This document shows positions 57,567-64,000 of a stretch of DNA of 64,000 bases, in pieces. The number at the start of each line of letters is the position of its first letter. The stretch's first letter is position 1. The notes under the pieces were generated by a model. That model saw only the letters and a program-made list of their open reading frames with translations. It was not told the origin of the DNA and did no database searches. The translations under genes and the position numbers were made by a program. The stretch spans positions 2,914,001 through 2,978,000 of the forward strand of contig NZ_CP040428.1 of assembly GCF_005671395.1 (NCBI RefSeq), given 5' to 3'. The DNA comes from Jejubacter calystegiae (GTDB lineage: Bacteria; Pseudomonadota; Gammaproteobacteria; Enterobacterales; Enterobacteriaceae).

Positions 57567-58292
57567 TTGGACATCTATCAAATTTTCGGTACCCAAAATA
57601 TTCTGGTGCATATACCGCTCGGCGCGGGCGGTTACGACCTTTCGTGGATTGAGGCGGCAGGCACCCTGGCCGGTTTACTCTGTATCTGGCTGGCCAGTCT
57701 GGAGAAGATTATCAATTACCCCTTCGGGCTGATTAATGTCACGCTGTTTGCGATTATTTTTTTCCAGATCCAGCTCTATGCCAGTCTGCTACTACAGCTG
57801 TTCTTCTTTGCCGCCAATATTTACGGCTGGTATGCCTGGTCACGTAGTAGTGACGGGCAACGGCCTGAATTACGCATTCGCTGGCTGCCCTTGCCTAAGG
57901 CGTTACTGTTACTTGCCGTATGTGTGGTGGCCATTATCATGATGACGTTATGGATCGATCCGGTCTTTGCGGCGCTAACCCGGGCAGCGCTGGCGGTACT
58001 GGGAATTTTCGGTCTGCAGACGACCATGCCGGAACTTTCTCCCGATGCCTTCCCGTTCTGGGATGCCTCTATGATGGTGTTGTCGATTGTGGCGATGATT
58101 CTGATGACCCGCAAATATGTGGAAAACTGGCTGCTGTGGAGTGCGGTGAATGTGATTAGCGTGGTGATTTTCGCGATACAGGGCGTATGGGCCATGGCGC
58201 TGGAGTACCTGATCCTGACCTTTATCGCCCTGAACGGCACCCGACTGTGGATGCGCAGCGCGCGTGAGCATTCGCCACACGCGCTATCGTAG
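57567..58292 (+). CDS. pnuC: PnuC, nicotinamide riboside transporter, with island-supplied start
   Basis: 241 aa, TTG start. From Q-N-I-L-V-H-I-P onward it matches E. coli PnuC (VHIPLGAGGYDLSWIEA, GLINVTLFAIIFFQIQLYASLLLQ, NIYGWYAW, EYLILTFIALNGTRLW), with seven to eight membrane helices. The first eight or so residues (M-D-I-Y-Q-I-F-G) come from the island; the expected native start M-D-I-F-S is stranded at 50112. Imports nicotinamide riboside for NAD salvage. Whether expression still responds to NadR is doubtful, because the nadA promoter is now distant. Confidence 0.93.
   Translation: MDIYQIFGTQNILVHIPLGAGGYDLSWIEAAGTLAGLLCIWLASLEKIINYPFGLINVTLFAIIFFQIQLYASLLLQLFFFAANIYGWYAWSRSSDGQRPELRIRWLPLPKALLLLAVCVVAIIMMTLWIDPVFAALTRAALAVLGIFGLQTTMPELSPDAFPFWDASMMVLSIVAMILMTRKYVENWLLWSAVNVISVVIFAIQGVWAMALEYLILTFIALNGTRLWMRSAREHSPHALS
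57586..57602 (+). repeat. attR of the pnuC island
   Basis: TCGGTACCCAAAATATT, inside pnuC codons 7-12, the counterpart of attL at 50122-50138. The crossover lies within GTACCC (57589-57594). Confidence 0.75.
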
Positions 58293-58293
58293 A

Positions 58294-59229
58294 CTAGTGA
58301 TGGTGGTGATGGTGGTGCGCCGTTTTTTCGTTTAGATCGCACTCAGAGCCGTGGCAGGGCTGGTATTCCATCTGTACCGTGGCGTGCTCAATCTGATACT
58401 CATGGGCCAGGAAGTGGAGAATGCGATGCAGCAGCGCATCGTGGTCGTGCGGTGGAATCACCTGTACGTGCAGGGTCATCAGCGGCTTCTCACCGACCAG
58501 CCAGATATGTACGTGGTGGACGTTGCGCACTTCGGGAATAGTGCGTGACAGGTCGCGCTTCAGCGCCGCGATATCCAGCGTTACCGGCGCGCCTTCCATC
58601 AGTTCATTCATACTCTCTTTCAGCAGCCGCCAGGCGCTGCGCAGTACCAGGCAGGAGACCAGCACCGACAGAATAGGGTCGATGGGCGTCCAGCCGGTCC
58701 ACAATATCACCAGCGCGGCGGCGATAGCGCCAACGGAGCCTAACAGATCTCCCAAAACATGCAGCGCTGCGGCTCGCACATTCATATTGCGCTCTTCGCC
58801 TCCTCCGTGCAGCACCCAGAATGAGAACAGGTTAGCGAGCAATCCGGCAAAGGCGATAATCAGCATGGTTTTGCCCGCCACCGGCTGGGGGTTCTGGAAA
58901 CGGACGATAGCTTCCCAGACGATAAAAATGGTAATGACCACCAGAGCGATGGCATTCACAAAGGCGGCGAGGGTGGTCAGACGTAGCCATCCGAAGGTAT
59001 GTCGCCCGCTTGCCGGGCGGCGGGCGAAATGAACCGCCAGTAACGCCACCAGCAGCGCTGCGGCATCGGTGAGCATATGCCCGGCATCAGCCAGCAGCGC
59101 CAGCGAACCGGAGATCAGACCGCCAATCACTTCGGCGACCATAAACAGCGCAGTGATGCTAAAAGCTATCAGCAGGCGCCGGGCGTTAGCGTCCTGAGGG
59201 CTGGCGGTTTGGGTATGAGAGTGAGCCAT
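58294..59229 (-). CDS. zitB: ZitB, zinc efflux transporter (CDF family)
   Basis: 311 aa from MAHSH at 59229 (E. coli 313); a GTG three codons upstream is possible. Six membrane helices with the CDF metal site ([16 protein letters not shown] and [13 protein letters not shown]), a cytoplasmic domain with [24 protein letters not shown], and a His-rich tail of seven histidines at the very end. Exports zinc using the proton gradient. Convergent with pnuC, one base between the stops. Confidence 0.96.
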   Translation of the reverse strand: MAHSHTQTASPQDANARRLLIAFSITALFMVAEVIGGLISGSLALLADAGHMLTDAAALLVALLAVHFARRPASGRHTFGWLRLTTLAAFVNAIALVVITIFIVWEAIVRFQNPQPVAGKTMLIIAFAGLLANLFSFWVLHGGGEERNMNVRAAALHVLGDLLGSVGAIAAALVILWTGWTPIDPILSVLVSCLVLRSAWRLLKESMNELMEGAPVTLDIAALKRDLSRTIPEVRNVHHVHIWLVGEKPLMTLHVQVIPPHDHDALLHRILHFLAHEYQIEHATVQMEYQPCHGSECDLNEKTAHHHHHHH

Positions 59230-59362
59230 GGTTTTCACAGAAAATTCTGACAGGGTAACGCTATTATTGACTGTGGCAGAGGGATTTTAAAAGCATTATT
59301 GCGTCAGTTGTTATTGAGTTAAAAACAGGGGCACTCTGGTGCTGCCCCGCGAATATGATTGA

Positions 59363-59545
59363 TTAGCCTTGTTCGTGGGGGCAGGGAGGCTGACCTTCTC
59401 CGCCGCACTTATGGCTTAAATGGAGTTCAGAGTCCGGGTTAGCGCTGGCGCCGGTTACCGGGTTGTGATGAGCGCTGCCTGCCAGTGCCGCGCCGCTACA
59501 GAGTGCGAGCACCATACCAAAAATAAGAGGGAGCGTTTTCTGCAT
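59363..59545 (-). CDS. Small exported Cys/His-containing protein
   Basis: 60 aa from the ATG at 59545 (AGGAG upstream). A signal peptide (MQKTLPLIFGMVLALCSGAALA) leads to a mature part of about 38 residues with HLSHKCGGEGQPPCPHEQG at the end: two Cys and several His that could bind a metal. It does not resemble E. coli YbgS, which occupies this position there. Upstream of zitB on the same strand with a 133-bp gap. Confidence 0.6.
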   Translation of the reverse strand: MQKTLPLIFGMVLALCSGAALAGSAHHNPVTGASANPDSELHLSHKCGGEGQPPCPHEQG

Positions 59546-59733
59546 TATCGTACTCCTGTCATCGAGTGGTTGAGCTATCCGCAGATACCAGAATATCCTG
59601 CGCCAATAATAGCGCATAATTCTTTATTTTCTTGGTGATTTAGCATTAACATATGAAAGTGTAGCTTTGTTTAACTCTCTGGCGATGTTTTTTTCTGTTT
59701 TTTTTATTCATTGATGAAATGATAAACCGTGCG

Positions 59734-59751
59734 TGTAAAACCCGGTTTACA
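59734..59751 (+). promoter_or_regulatory. TyrR box upstream of aroG
   Basis: TGTAAA-ACCCGG-TTTACA, a perfect match to the TGTAAA-N6-TTTACA strong TyrR box, centred about 78 bp before the aroG start. In E. coli TyrR with phenylalanine or tryptophan represses aroG. Confidence 0.85.
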
Positions 59752-59820
59752 CCTTAGCCACGACGCGATAGATTGAAGGCATTGCAATAGCGCAAATTAT
59801 CACGCTCCACTGGAATCAGC

Positions 59821-60870
59821 ATGTATCAGAACGACGACTTACGAATCAAAGAGATCAATGAGCTTCTCCCTCCGGTTGCACTGTTAGAAAAATTTCCTGC
59901 CACTGCCAACGCCGCCAGTACGGTATCTGCTTCGCGTCAGGCTATCCATCAGATCCTGCACGGCCAGGACGATCGTCTGCTGGTGGTGATTGGGCCCTGC
60001 TCCATTCACGATCCAGCCGCTGCCAAAGAGTACGCCCAACGCCTGCTGGCGCTGCGCAACGAACTGTGCGGCGAGCTTGAGGTGGTGATGCGGGTCTATT
60101 TTGAAAAGCCGCGTACCACCGTGGGCTGGAAAGGGTTGATCAACGATCCCGGTATGGATAACAGCTTCCGCATCAACGACGGTCTGCGGATTGCGCGCCA
60201 GCTGCTGCTGGAGATCAACGACAGCGGTCTGCCGACAGCCGGTGAGTTTCTGGACATGATTACGCCGCAGTATCTGGCGGATCTGATGAGCTGGGGCGCC
60301 ATTGGCGCACGCACCACCGAATCTCAGGTTCACCGCGAGCTGGCCTCAGGCCTTTCCTGCCCGGTGGGCTTTAAGAACGGTACTGACGGTACGATTAAAG
60401 TGGCTATCGACGCCATTAACGCCGCCAGCGCGCCGCACTGCTTCCTGTCGGTCACCAAGTGGGGACACTCCGCTATCGTTAACACCAGCGGTAACGATGA
60501 CTGCCATATTATTCTGCGCGGCGGCAAAGAGCCGAACTACAGCGCGCAGCACGTGGCGGAAGTGAAGCAGGGGCTGGAAAAATCTGGCCTGGAAGCGCGG
60601 GTGATGATCGATTTCAGCCACGCTAACTCCTGCAAGCAGTTCCAGAAGCAGATGGAAGTGGGGGCCGATGTCTGTTCCCAGATAGCTCACGGCGAAGATG
60701 CTATTGTCGGCGTGATGGTAGAAAGCCATCTGGTGGAAGGCAACCAGAGCCTGGAAAGCGGCGAGCCGCTGACTTACGGTAAGAGCGTGACCGATGCCTG
60801 CATTGGCTGGGACGATACCGACGCGCTGCTGCGCCAGCTGGCTGCGGCGGTGAAGGCGCGTCGCGGTTAA
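59821..60870 (+). CDS. aroG: DAHP synthase, phenylalanine-sensitive
   Basis: 349 aa (E. coli 350). Class I DAHP synthase: VVIGPCSIHDP, EKPRTTVGWKGLINDP, GARTTESQVHRE, KNGTDGT, FSHANS and GVMVESHL. Catalyses the first step of aromatic amino-acid synthesis from phosphoenolpyruvate and erythrose 4-phosphate. The Phe type is inferred from close overall similarity to E. coli AroG and from its position. Confidence 0.97.
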   Translation: MYQNDDLRIKEINELLPPVALLEKFPATANAASTVSASRQAIHQILHGQDDRLLVVIGPCSIHDPAAAKEYAQRLLALRNELCGELEVVMRVYFEKPRTTVGWKGLINDPGMDNSFRINDGLRIARQLLLEINDSGLPTAGEFLDMITPQYLADLMSWGAIGARTTESQVHRELASGLSCPVGFKNGTDGTIKVAIDAINAASAPHCFLSVTKWGHSAIVNTSGNDDCHIILRGGKEPNYSAQHVAEVKQGLEKSGLEARVMIDFSHANSCKQFQKQMEVGADVCSQIAHGEDAIVGVMVESHLVEGNQSLESGEPLTYGKSVTDACIGWDDTDALLRQLAAAVKARRG

Positions 60871-60882
60871 TGCGACTGCAAT

Positions 60883-60913
60883 AAAAAAAGCGTGGTTCAC
60901 ACCACGCTTTTTT
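60883..60913. terminator. Bidirectional terminator between aroG and gpmA
   Basis: AAAAAAGCGTGGT-TCAC-ACCACGCTTTTTT, near-perfect stem with A-run and T-run, placed between two convergent genes. Confidence 0.92.
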
Positions 60914-60931
60914 GTGCCCGGGGTTCTGGAA

Positions 60932-61684
60932 TTACTTCGCTTTACCCTGGTTGGCAACGGCCGCGGCTTTCGCTGCGATCTCATCCGCATCGCCCAGATA
61001 GTAGCGCTTGAGCGGCTTGAAGTTTTCGTCGAACTCGTACACCAGCGGTACGCCGGTCGGGATGTTCAGTTCCAGAATCTCATCTTCGCTCAGCTTATCC
61101 AGATACTTCACCAGCGCGCGCAGTGAGTTACCGTGGGCGGCAATGATAATACGCTCACCGCTCTTCAGGCGCGGCAGAATAGTCTCTTCCCAGTAGGGAA
61201 CCACGCGGTCGATGGTCAGCGCCAGGCTTTCGGTCAGCGGCAGCTCCTTTTCGCTCAGCTTCGCGTAGCGCGGGTCGTGGCCCGGATAGCGCTCGTCGTC
61301 TTTGGTCAGCTCCGGCGGGGTGACCGCAAAGCCGCGACGCCACTGCTTAACCTGATCGTCGCCGTACTTTTCGGCGGTTTCCGCTTTGTTCAGACCCTGC
61401 AGGGCGCCATAGTGACGCTCGTTCAGCTTCCAGGATTTCTCTACCGGCAGCCAGTCCTGATCCAACTGGTCCAGAATGCTCCACAGCGTGTGGATGGCAC
61501 GTTTCAGCACGGAGGTATACGCAAAGTCGAAGCTGTAGCCTTCTTTCTTCAGCAGTTCACCGGCGGCTTTGGCCTCGCCTTTGCCTTTCTCGGACAGATC
61601 CACGTCGTACCATCCGGTAAAGCGGTTTTCCTGGTTCCACTGACTTTCACCGTGACGAACCAGAACCAGCTTAGTAACAGCCAT
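60932..61684 (-). CDS. gpmA: 2,3-bisphosphoglycerate-dependent phosphoglycerate mutase
   Basis: 250 aa from MAVTK (GAGGAG upstream), the E. coli length. The catalytic His11 is in [10 protein letters not shown]; also [30 protein letters not shown] and [16 protein letters not shown]. Interconverts 3- and 2-phosphoglycerate in glycolysis. A Fur-like box lies 40-60 bp upstream. Confidence 0.97.
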   Translation of the reverse strand: MAVTKLVLVRHGESQWNQENRFTGWYDVDLSEKGKGEAKAAGELLKKEGYSFDFAYTSVLKRAIHTLWSILDQLDQDWLPVEKSWKLNERHYGALQGLNKAETAEKYGDDQVKQWRRGFAVTPPELTKDDERYPGHDPRYAKLSEKELPLTESLALTIDRVVPYWEETILPRLKSGERIIIAAHGNSLRALVKYLDKLSEDEILELNIPTGVPLVYEFDENFKPLKRYYLGDADEIAAKAAAVANQGKAK

Positions 61685-61723
61685 AGTTTTACTCCTCATA
61701 AACCCGATCGATGCAGATTAATT

Positions 61724-61742
61724 GATAACGATTCTCATTATA
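61724..61742 (-). promoter_or_regulatory. Candidate Fur box upstream of gpmA
   Basis: GATAACGATTCTCATTATA resembles the 19-bp Fur consensus (GATAATGATAATCATTATC) with about 14 matches. Iron control of gpmA by Fur has been reported in E. coli. Confidence 0.6.
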
Positions 61743-61864
61743 TTGCCACAGGGGCAATAACAGCAATGCCTGACCTTTAACATAGCGAAACCCGGCCGTG
61801 AATGTAAGGCAGATGTGACGGAGGCGTTGTTTTTTTAGCGGAACTGGCGCAAAACCAGGCGGAA

Positions 61865-61886
61865 ATGCCCCCCCAGAGGAGGGCAT
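61865..61886 (-). terminator. Possible terminator after galM
   Basis: ATGCCC...GGGCAT hairpin just past the galM stop; the following T-run (TTTCC) is weak. Confidence 0.35.
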
Positions 61887-61893
61887 ACAGAAA

Positions 61894-62934
61894 TCAGCAG
61901 GGGGTGAACTGATAGACGGTCAGACTGCGATAAGTCTGGCCAGGGCGCAGTATCACATCCGGTTGCGGCCATTCCGGATGGTTGGGGCTGTCCGGCAGGA
62001 ATTCGCTCTCCAGCGCTACGCCCTGGTAGTTGGCGTACTCGCCCTGTTCGCGGGCAGGGGTTCCGGCCAGGAAGTTGCCGGAATAGAGCTGGAGCGCCGG
62101 CGCGCTGGTGTAGACCGTCATCTGCAGCTTACCGTCGGAAGACCAGAGATGCGCTGCGGGCTGAGCCTCATCTCCACGGGCATTCAGCAGGAAGGCGTGA
62201 TCGTAGCCGCCCACTTTTTGCTGACAGTCATCGTTCAGAAAGTCCTGGCCGATAGCCTTACGGCTGCGGAAATCGAAGCCGGTATCGGTCACTGCGCGCA
62301 GCGCTTGGTCCGGAATACCGGCCGCATTGACCGGCAGGTACTGGTCGGCCAGCAGTTGCAGCTCGTGGCGGCGAATATCGTTCTGTTCACCGTCAAGATT
62401 GAAGTAGGCGTGGTTGGTCAGGTTCACCGGACAGGGCTTATCCACCTCGGCGCGATAGGTGATCTCCAGTCGGTTATCCTCGGTCAGTTGATAGAGCACG
62501 GTGGCGCACAGCTTGCCGGGGAAACCCTGGTCACCGTCCGGCGATGTCAGGCTGTAGAGCACCTCCTGCTCGTTCTGGCGATCGATCATCCAGCGCTGTT
62601 TGTCGAACCCCTGTGGCCCGCCATGGAGCTGGTGCTCGCCCTGACTGGGAGTCAGACTGACTTCGTTGCCGTCAAGCCAAAAGCGGCTGTTGGCGATGCG
62701 GTTGGCGTAGCGACCGATGCTGGCGCCCAGAAAGGCGCTCTGTTGTAGATAATCTTCCGGGCTGGCGCAGCCCAGCAGGGTTTCACGTACGCTGCCATCC
62801 GGCATCGGCACCCGGCAGGAGAGCAGGGTTGCGCCCCAGTCAGTGATGGTCACCACCATACCGGCCGCGTTGCGCAGAGTCGAAATACGCCAGGGTTGGC
62901 CATCCGGCGCCAGTTGTGGAGTCTCTTTTAGCAT
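61894..62934 (-). CDS. galM: Aldose 1-epimerase (galactose mutarotase)
   Basis: 346 aa, the E. coli length. [34 protein letters not shown] and [18 protein letters not shown] carry the catalytic His and Glu regions. Interconverts alpha and beta galactose ahead of GalK. Its start overlaps the galK stop by 7 bp, the order of the E. coli gal operon. Confidence 0.97.
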   Translation of the reverse strand: MLKETPQLAPDGQPWRISTLRNAAGMVVTITDWGATLLSCRVPMPDGSVRETLLGCASPEDYLQQSAFLGASIGRYANRIANSRFWLDGNEVSLTPSQGEHQLHGGPQGFDKQRWMIDRQNEQEVLYSLTSPDGDQGFPGKLCATVLYQLTEDNRLEITYRAEVDKPCPVNLTNHAYFNLDGEQNDIRRHELQLLADQYLPVNAAGIPDQALRAVTDTGFDFRSRKAIGQDFLNDDCQQKVGGYDHAFLLNARGDEAQPAAHLWSSDGKLQMTVYTSAPALQLYSGNFLAGTPAREQGEYANYQGVALESEFLPDSPNHPEWPQPDVILRPGQTYRSLTVYQFTPC

Positions 62935-64000
62935 AATCCCGCTCCTTCCGAGGCTTTGCAGACATAGAACGTCTCTTTGATACCGGTGCGGGCGTGGTAG
63001 CTATCGGCCACCGCCTGCTGTACTTCAGAGACCAGCTCTTCCGGGACCAGCGCCACTACGCAGCCGCCGAAGCCGCCGCCGGTCATACGCACGCCGCCAC
63101 GTTCGCCGATGGTCTGTTTAACTATCTCTACCAGGGTATCGATCTGCGGCACGGTGATTTCAAAGTCGTCACGCATCGAGTCATGGGATTCGGCCATCAG
63201 TTCGCCCATGCGCTTAAGATCGCCGCGCGCCAGAGCGTCGGCTGCTTCAACGGTGCGGGCGTTTTCGGTCAGGACGTGACGTACGCGTTTGGCAACCAGC
63301 GGATCCAGCTCGTTGGCCACTGCATTAAACTGCTCCAGAGAGACATCGCGCAGCGCCTTCTGCTGGAAGAAGCGGGCGCCGGTTTCGCACTGTTCGCGAC
63401 GGGTGTTGTATTCGCTGCCGACCAGGGTGCGCTTAAAGTTACTGTTGATAATCACTACCGCCACGCCCTGGGGCATCGGCACCGCTTTGCTGCCAAGAGA
63501 GCGGCAGTCGATCAGCAATGCATGGTCTTTCTTGCCCAGTGCCGAGATCAGTTGATCCATAATGCCGCAGTTGCAGCCGACAAACTGGTTTTCCGCCTCC
63601 TGGCCGTTCAGCGCCAGCTGGGCGCCATCCAGAGCCAGATGGTACAACTGCTGGAACACCTTGCCGACCGCCACTTCCAGCGATGCGGAAGAGCTCAGAC
63701 CCGCGCCCTGGGGAACGTTGCCGCTAATCACCAGATCGGCGCCGCCAAAGCTGGCGTCGCGCTGCTGCAGATGTTTCACTACGCCGCGCACGTAGTTAGA
63801 CCACTGCTGGCTGTCGTGAGCGAGAATAGGGGCATCCAGCGAAAACTCATCGCGCTGGTTATTGTAATCGGCGGCAATCACCCGCACCATGCGATCGTCA
63901 CGCGGCGCGCAACTGATCACCGTCTGGTAATCGATGGCGCAGGGCAGTACGAAGCCGTCATTGTAGTCAGTATGTTCGCCAATCAGGTTGACGCGACCCG
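62928..64000 (-). CDS. galK: Galactokinase (5' end beyond the window)
   Basis: About 357 of an expected 382 residues are visible; the coding frame continues past position 64000 ([27 protein letters not shown] is encoded there), so the N-terminus is missing. GHMP-kinase motifs: [12 protein letters not shown], the ATP loop [16 protein letters not shown] and the C-terminal [13 protein letters not shown]. Phosphorylates galactose in the Leloir pathway. Confidence 0.97.
   Translation of the reverse strand, partial: GRVNLIGEHTDYNDGFVLPCAIDYQTVISCAPRDDRMVRVIAADYNNQRDEFSLDAPILAHDSQQWSNYVRGVVKHLQQRDASFGGADLVISGNVPQGAGLSSSASLEVAVGKVFQQLYHLALDGAQLALNGQEAENQFVGCNCGIMDQLISALGKKDHALLIDCRSLGSKAVPMPQGVAVVIINSNFKRTLVGSEYNTRREQCETGARFFQQKALRDVSLEQFNAVANELDPLVAKRVRHVLTENARTVEAADALARGDLKRMGELMAESHDSMRDDFEITVPQIDTLVEIVKQTIGERGGVRMTGGGFGGCVVALVPEELVSEVQQAVADSYHARTGIKETFYVCKASEGAGLC

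Larger units (their letters stand above)
50125..57594. mobile_element. Serine-recombinase genomic island inserted in the 5' end of pnuC
   Basis: About 7.47 kb between attL (50122-50138) and attR (57586-57602), which share GTACCC and 14 of 17 bases. It encodes a large serine recombinase at the left end, a DUF1493 pair, Hcp, two small hypotheticals, a resolvase, a Gp2/YfjJ-type protein, an unknown protein and a winged-helix regulator. Base composition is visibly more AT-rich than nadA or pnuC. The right end supplies a substitute translation start for pnuC. Confidence 0.85.

Overview
This window is an enterobacterial chromosome segment. Gene content and order (kdpFABCDE, ybfA, ybgA-phr-ybgI-pxpB-pxpC-nei, gltA, sdhCDAB-sucABCD, cydABX-ybgE-ybgC-tolQRAB-pal-cpoB, a Lys/Val tRNA cluster, nadA, pnuC, zitB, aroG, gpmA, galM, galK) follow the Escherichia coli map closely, with protein lengths near those of E. 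coli. I place it in Enterobacteriaceae. The genus cannot be fixed from this sequence alone.

Layout. 0-2 kb: a flavin-dependent tryptophan-halogenase-family gene whose 3' end overlaps kdpE convergently. 1.6-9.4 kb: the Kdp high-affinity potassium pump with its sensor kinase and response regulator. 9.7-14.6 kb: ybfA, then an accessory operon for a periplasmic molybdenum hydroxylase (Tat-exported large subunit, [2Fe-2S] subunit, membrane-anchored triheme cytochrome c) led by a MarR-type regulator that has a near-perfect palindrome upstream. 14.7-20 kb: ybgA-phr-ybgI-pxpB-pxpC and nei, with pxpA missing from its usual place. 20-23.4 kb: a two-gene insertion between nei and gltA, encoding a RecQ-type helicase fused to a phosphoribosyltransferase-like domain and a DprA-like protein. 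23.6-35.2 kb: TCA-cycle genes. 35.9-44.7 kb: cytochrome bd and the Tol-Pal envelope system. 44.9-45.3 kb: five tRNA genes. 45.8-48.8 kb: an S-type-pyocin-domain toxin with its immunity gene, followed by two further copies of the toxin C-terminal end, each with its own immunity paralogue, in tandem units of about 645 bp. 49-50.1 kb: nadA.

50.1-57.6 kb is a mobile island of about 7.5 kb. It carries a large serine recombinase, an orphan type VI Hcp, an acyl-carrier-like DUF1493 protein with a membrane-associated partner, a serine resolvase with palindromic sites, an inovirus-Gp2/YfjJ-type protein and a winged-helix regulator. It has integrated inside the first codons of pnuC. The native pnuC ribosome-binding site and start remain as a stub after nadA, while the other end of the island supplies a new ribosome-binding site and a TTG start that restore an in-frame PnuC. 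57.6-64 kb: pnuC, zitB, a small secreted Cys/His-rich protein, aroG, gpmA, galM and galK, the last running off the window.

The features most worth follow-up are the pnuC island with start-codon replacement, the tandem toxin-immunity cassettes, and the RecQ-phosphoribosyltransferase/DprA pair.
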